DNA of 16,090 bases from an uncultured Collinsella sp. (GTDB taxonomy: Bacteria > Actinomycetota > Coriobacteriia > Coriobacteriales > Coriobacteriaceae), in the NCBI GenBank assembly GCA_900543515.1, contig UQRW01000043.1, positions 1 through 16,090 on the forward strand, in the 5' to 3' direction. The notes beneath the pieces were generated by a model. The model was not told where the DNA came from. It saw nothing but the letters and a program-made list of their open reading frames with translations, and made no database searches. A program made the position numbers and the translations under genes. Of this stretch, positions 16,089 through 16,090 are shown piece after piece. Within the stretch, counting starts at the first letter, position 1, and every line of letters begins with the position of its first letter.

Positions 16089-16090
16089 GT

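Overview
The window reads as chromosomal DNA from a high-GC gut actinobacterium of the Coriobacteriia, most likely Collinsella. This rests on the protein flavour, the high GC of the housekeeping genes (a hand count of one 60-base piece of carB gives about 68%), and a large cell-wall-anchored glycosidase built for host glycans. The genus is an inference, because no database search was possible.

Layout, all genes on the + strand. Bases 1-4357 hold the carAB operon for carbamoyl phosphate synthesis; carA lacks its 5' end because of the window edge. Bases 4358-4998 hold a long hairpin, a 70-80 residue remnant of a cell-wall-anchored surface protein, a terminator, a second hairpin, and the leader of the next gene. 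Bases 4999-7112 are an accessory patch of lower GC (about 53-55% in hand-counted pieces): a DUF4143-type AAA ATPase, then a Phd/YefM-RelE type toxin-antitoxin pair. Bases 7113-7886 are a gene-free, AT-rich stretch with a MITE-like element of about 204 bp, intergenic repeats and operator-like palindromes. Bases 7887-14300 encode a 2137-residue multimodular GH31 glycosidase with signal peptide, carbohydrate-binding, dockerin-like, cohesin-like, Ig-like and FIVAR modules and an IPVTG sorting signal. It may be an alpha-N-acetylgalactosaminidase acting on mucin-type O-glycans. Bases 14590-15054 are purE and 15090-16088 a class B sortase.

Two links tie the parts together. The surface-protein remnant after carB shares its linker, sorting signal and anchor with the C-terminus of the GH31 protein, and a sortase lies just downstream. 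The intergenic spaces also carry a repeat family that I do not recognise. Each copy is a hairpin with a conserved loop of about 32 nt held between arms that are complementary within a copy but unrelated between copies. Two clear copies lie at 4370-4454 and 14408-14493, a more decayed one at 4806-4870, and a doubtful one near 7516-7558. The last two + strand copies are preceded by a shared 32-base block. This conserved-loop, variable-stem family is the least explained signal in the window.
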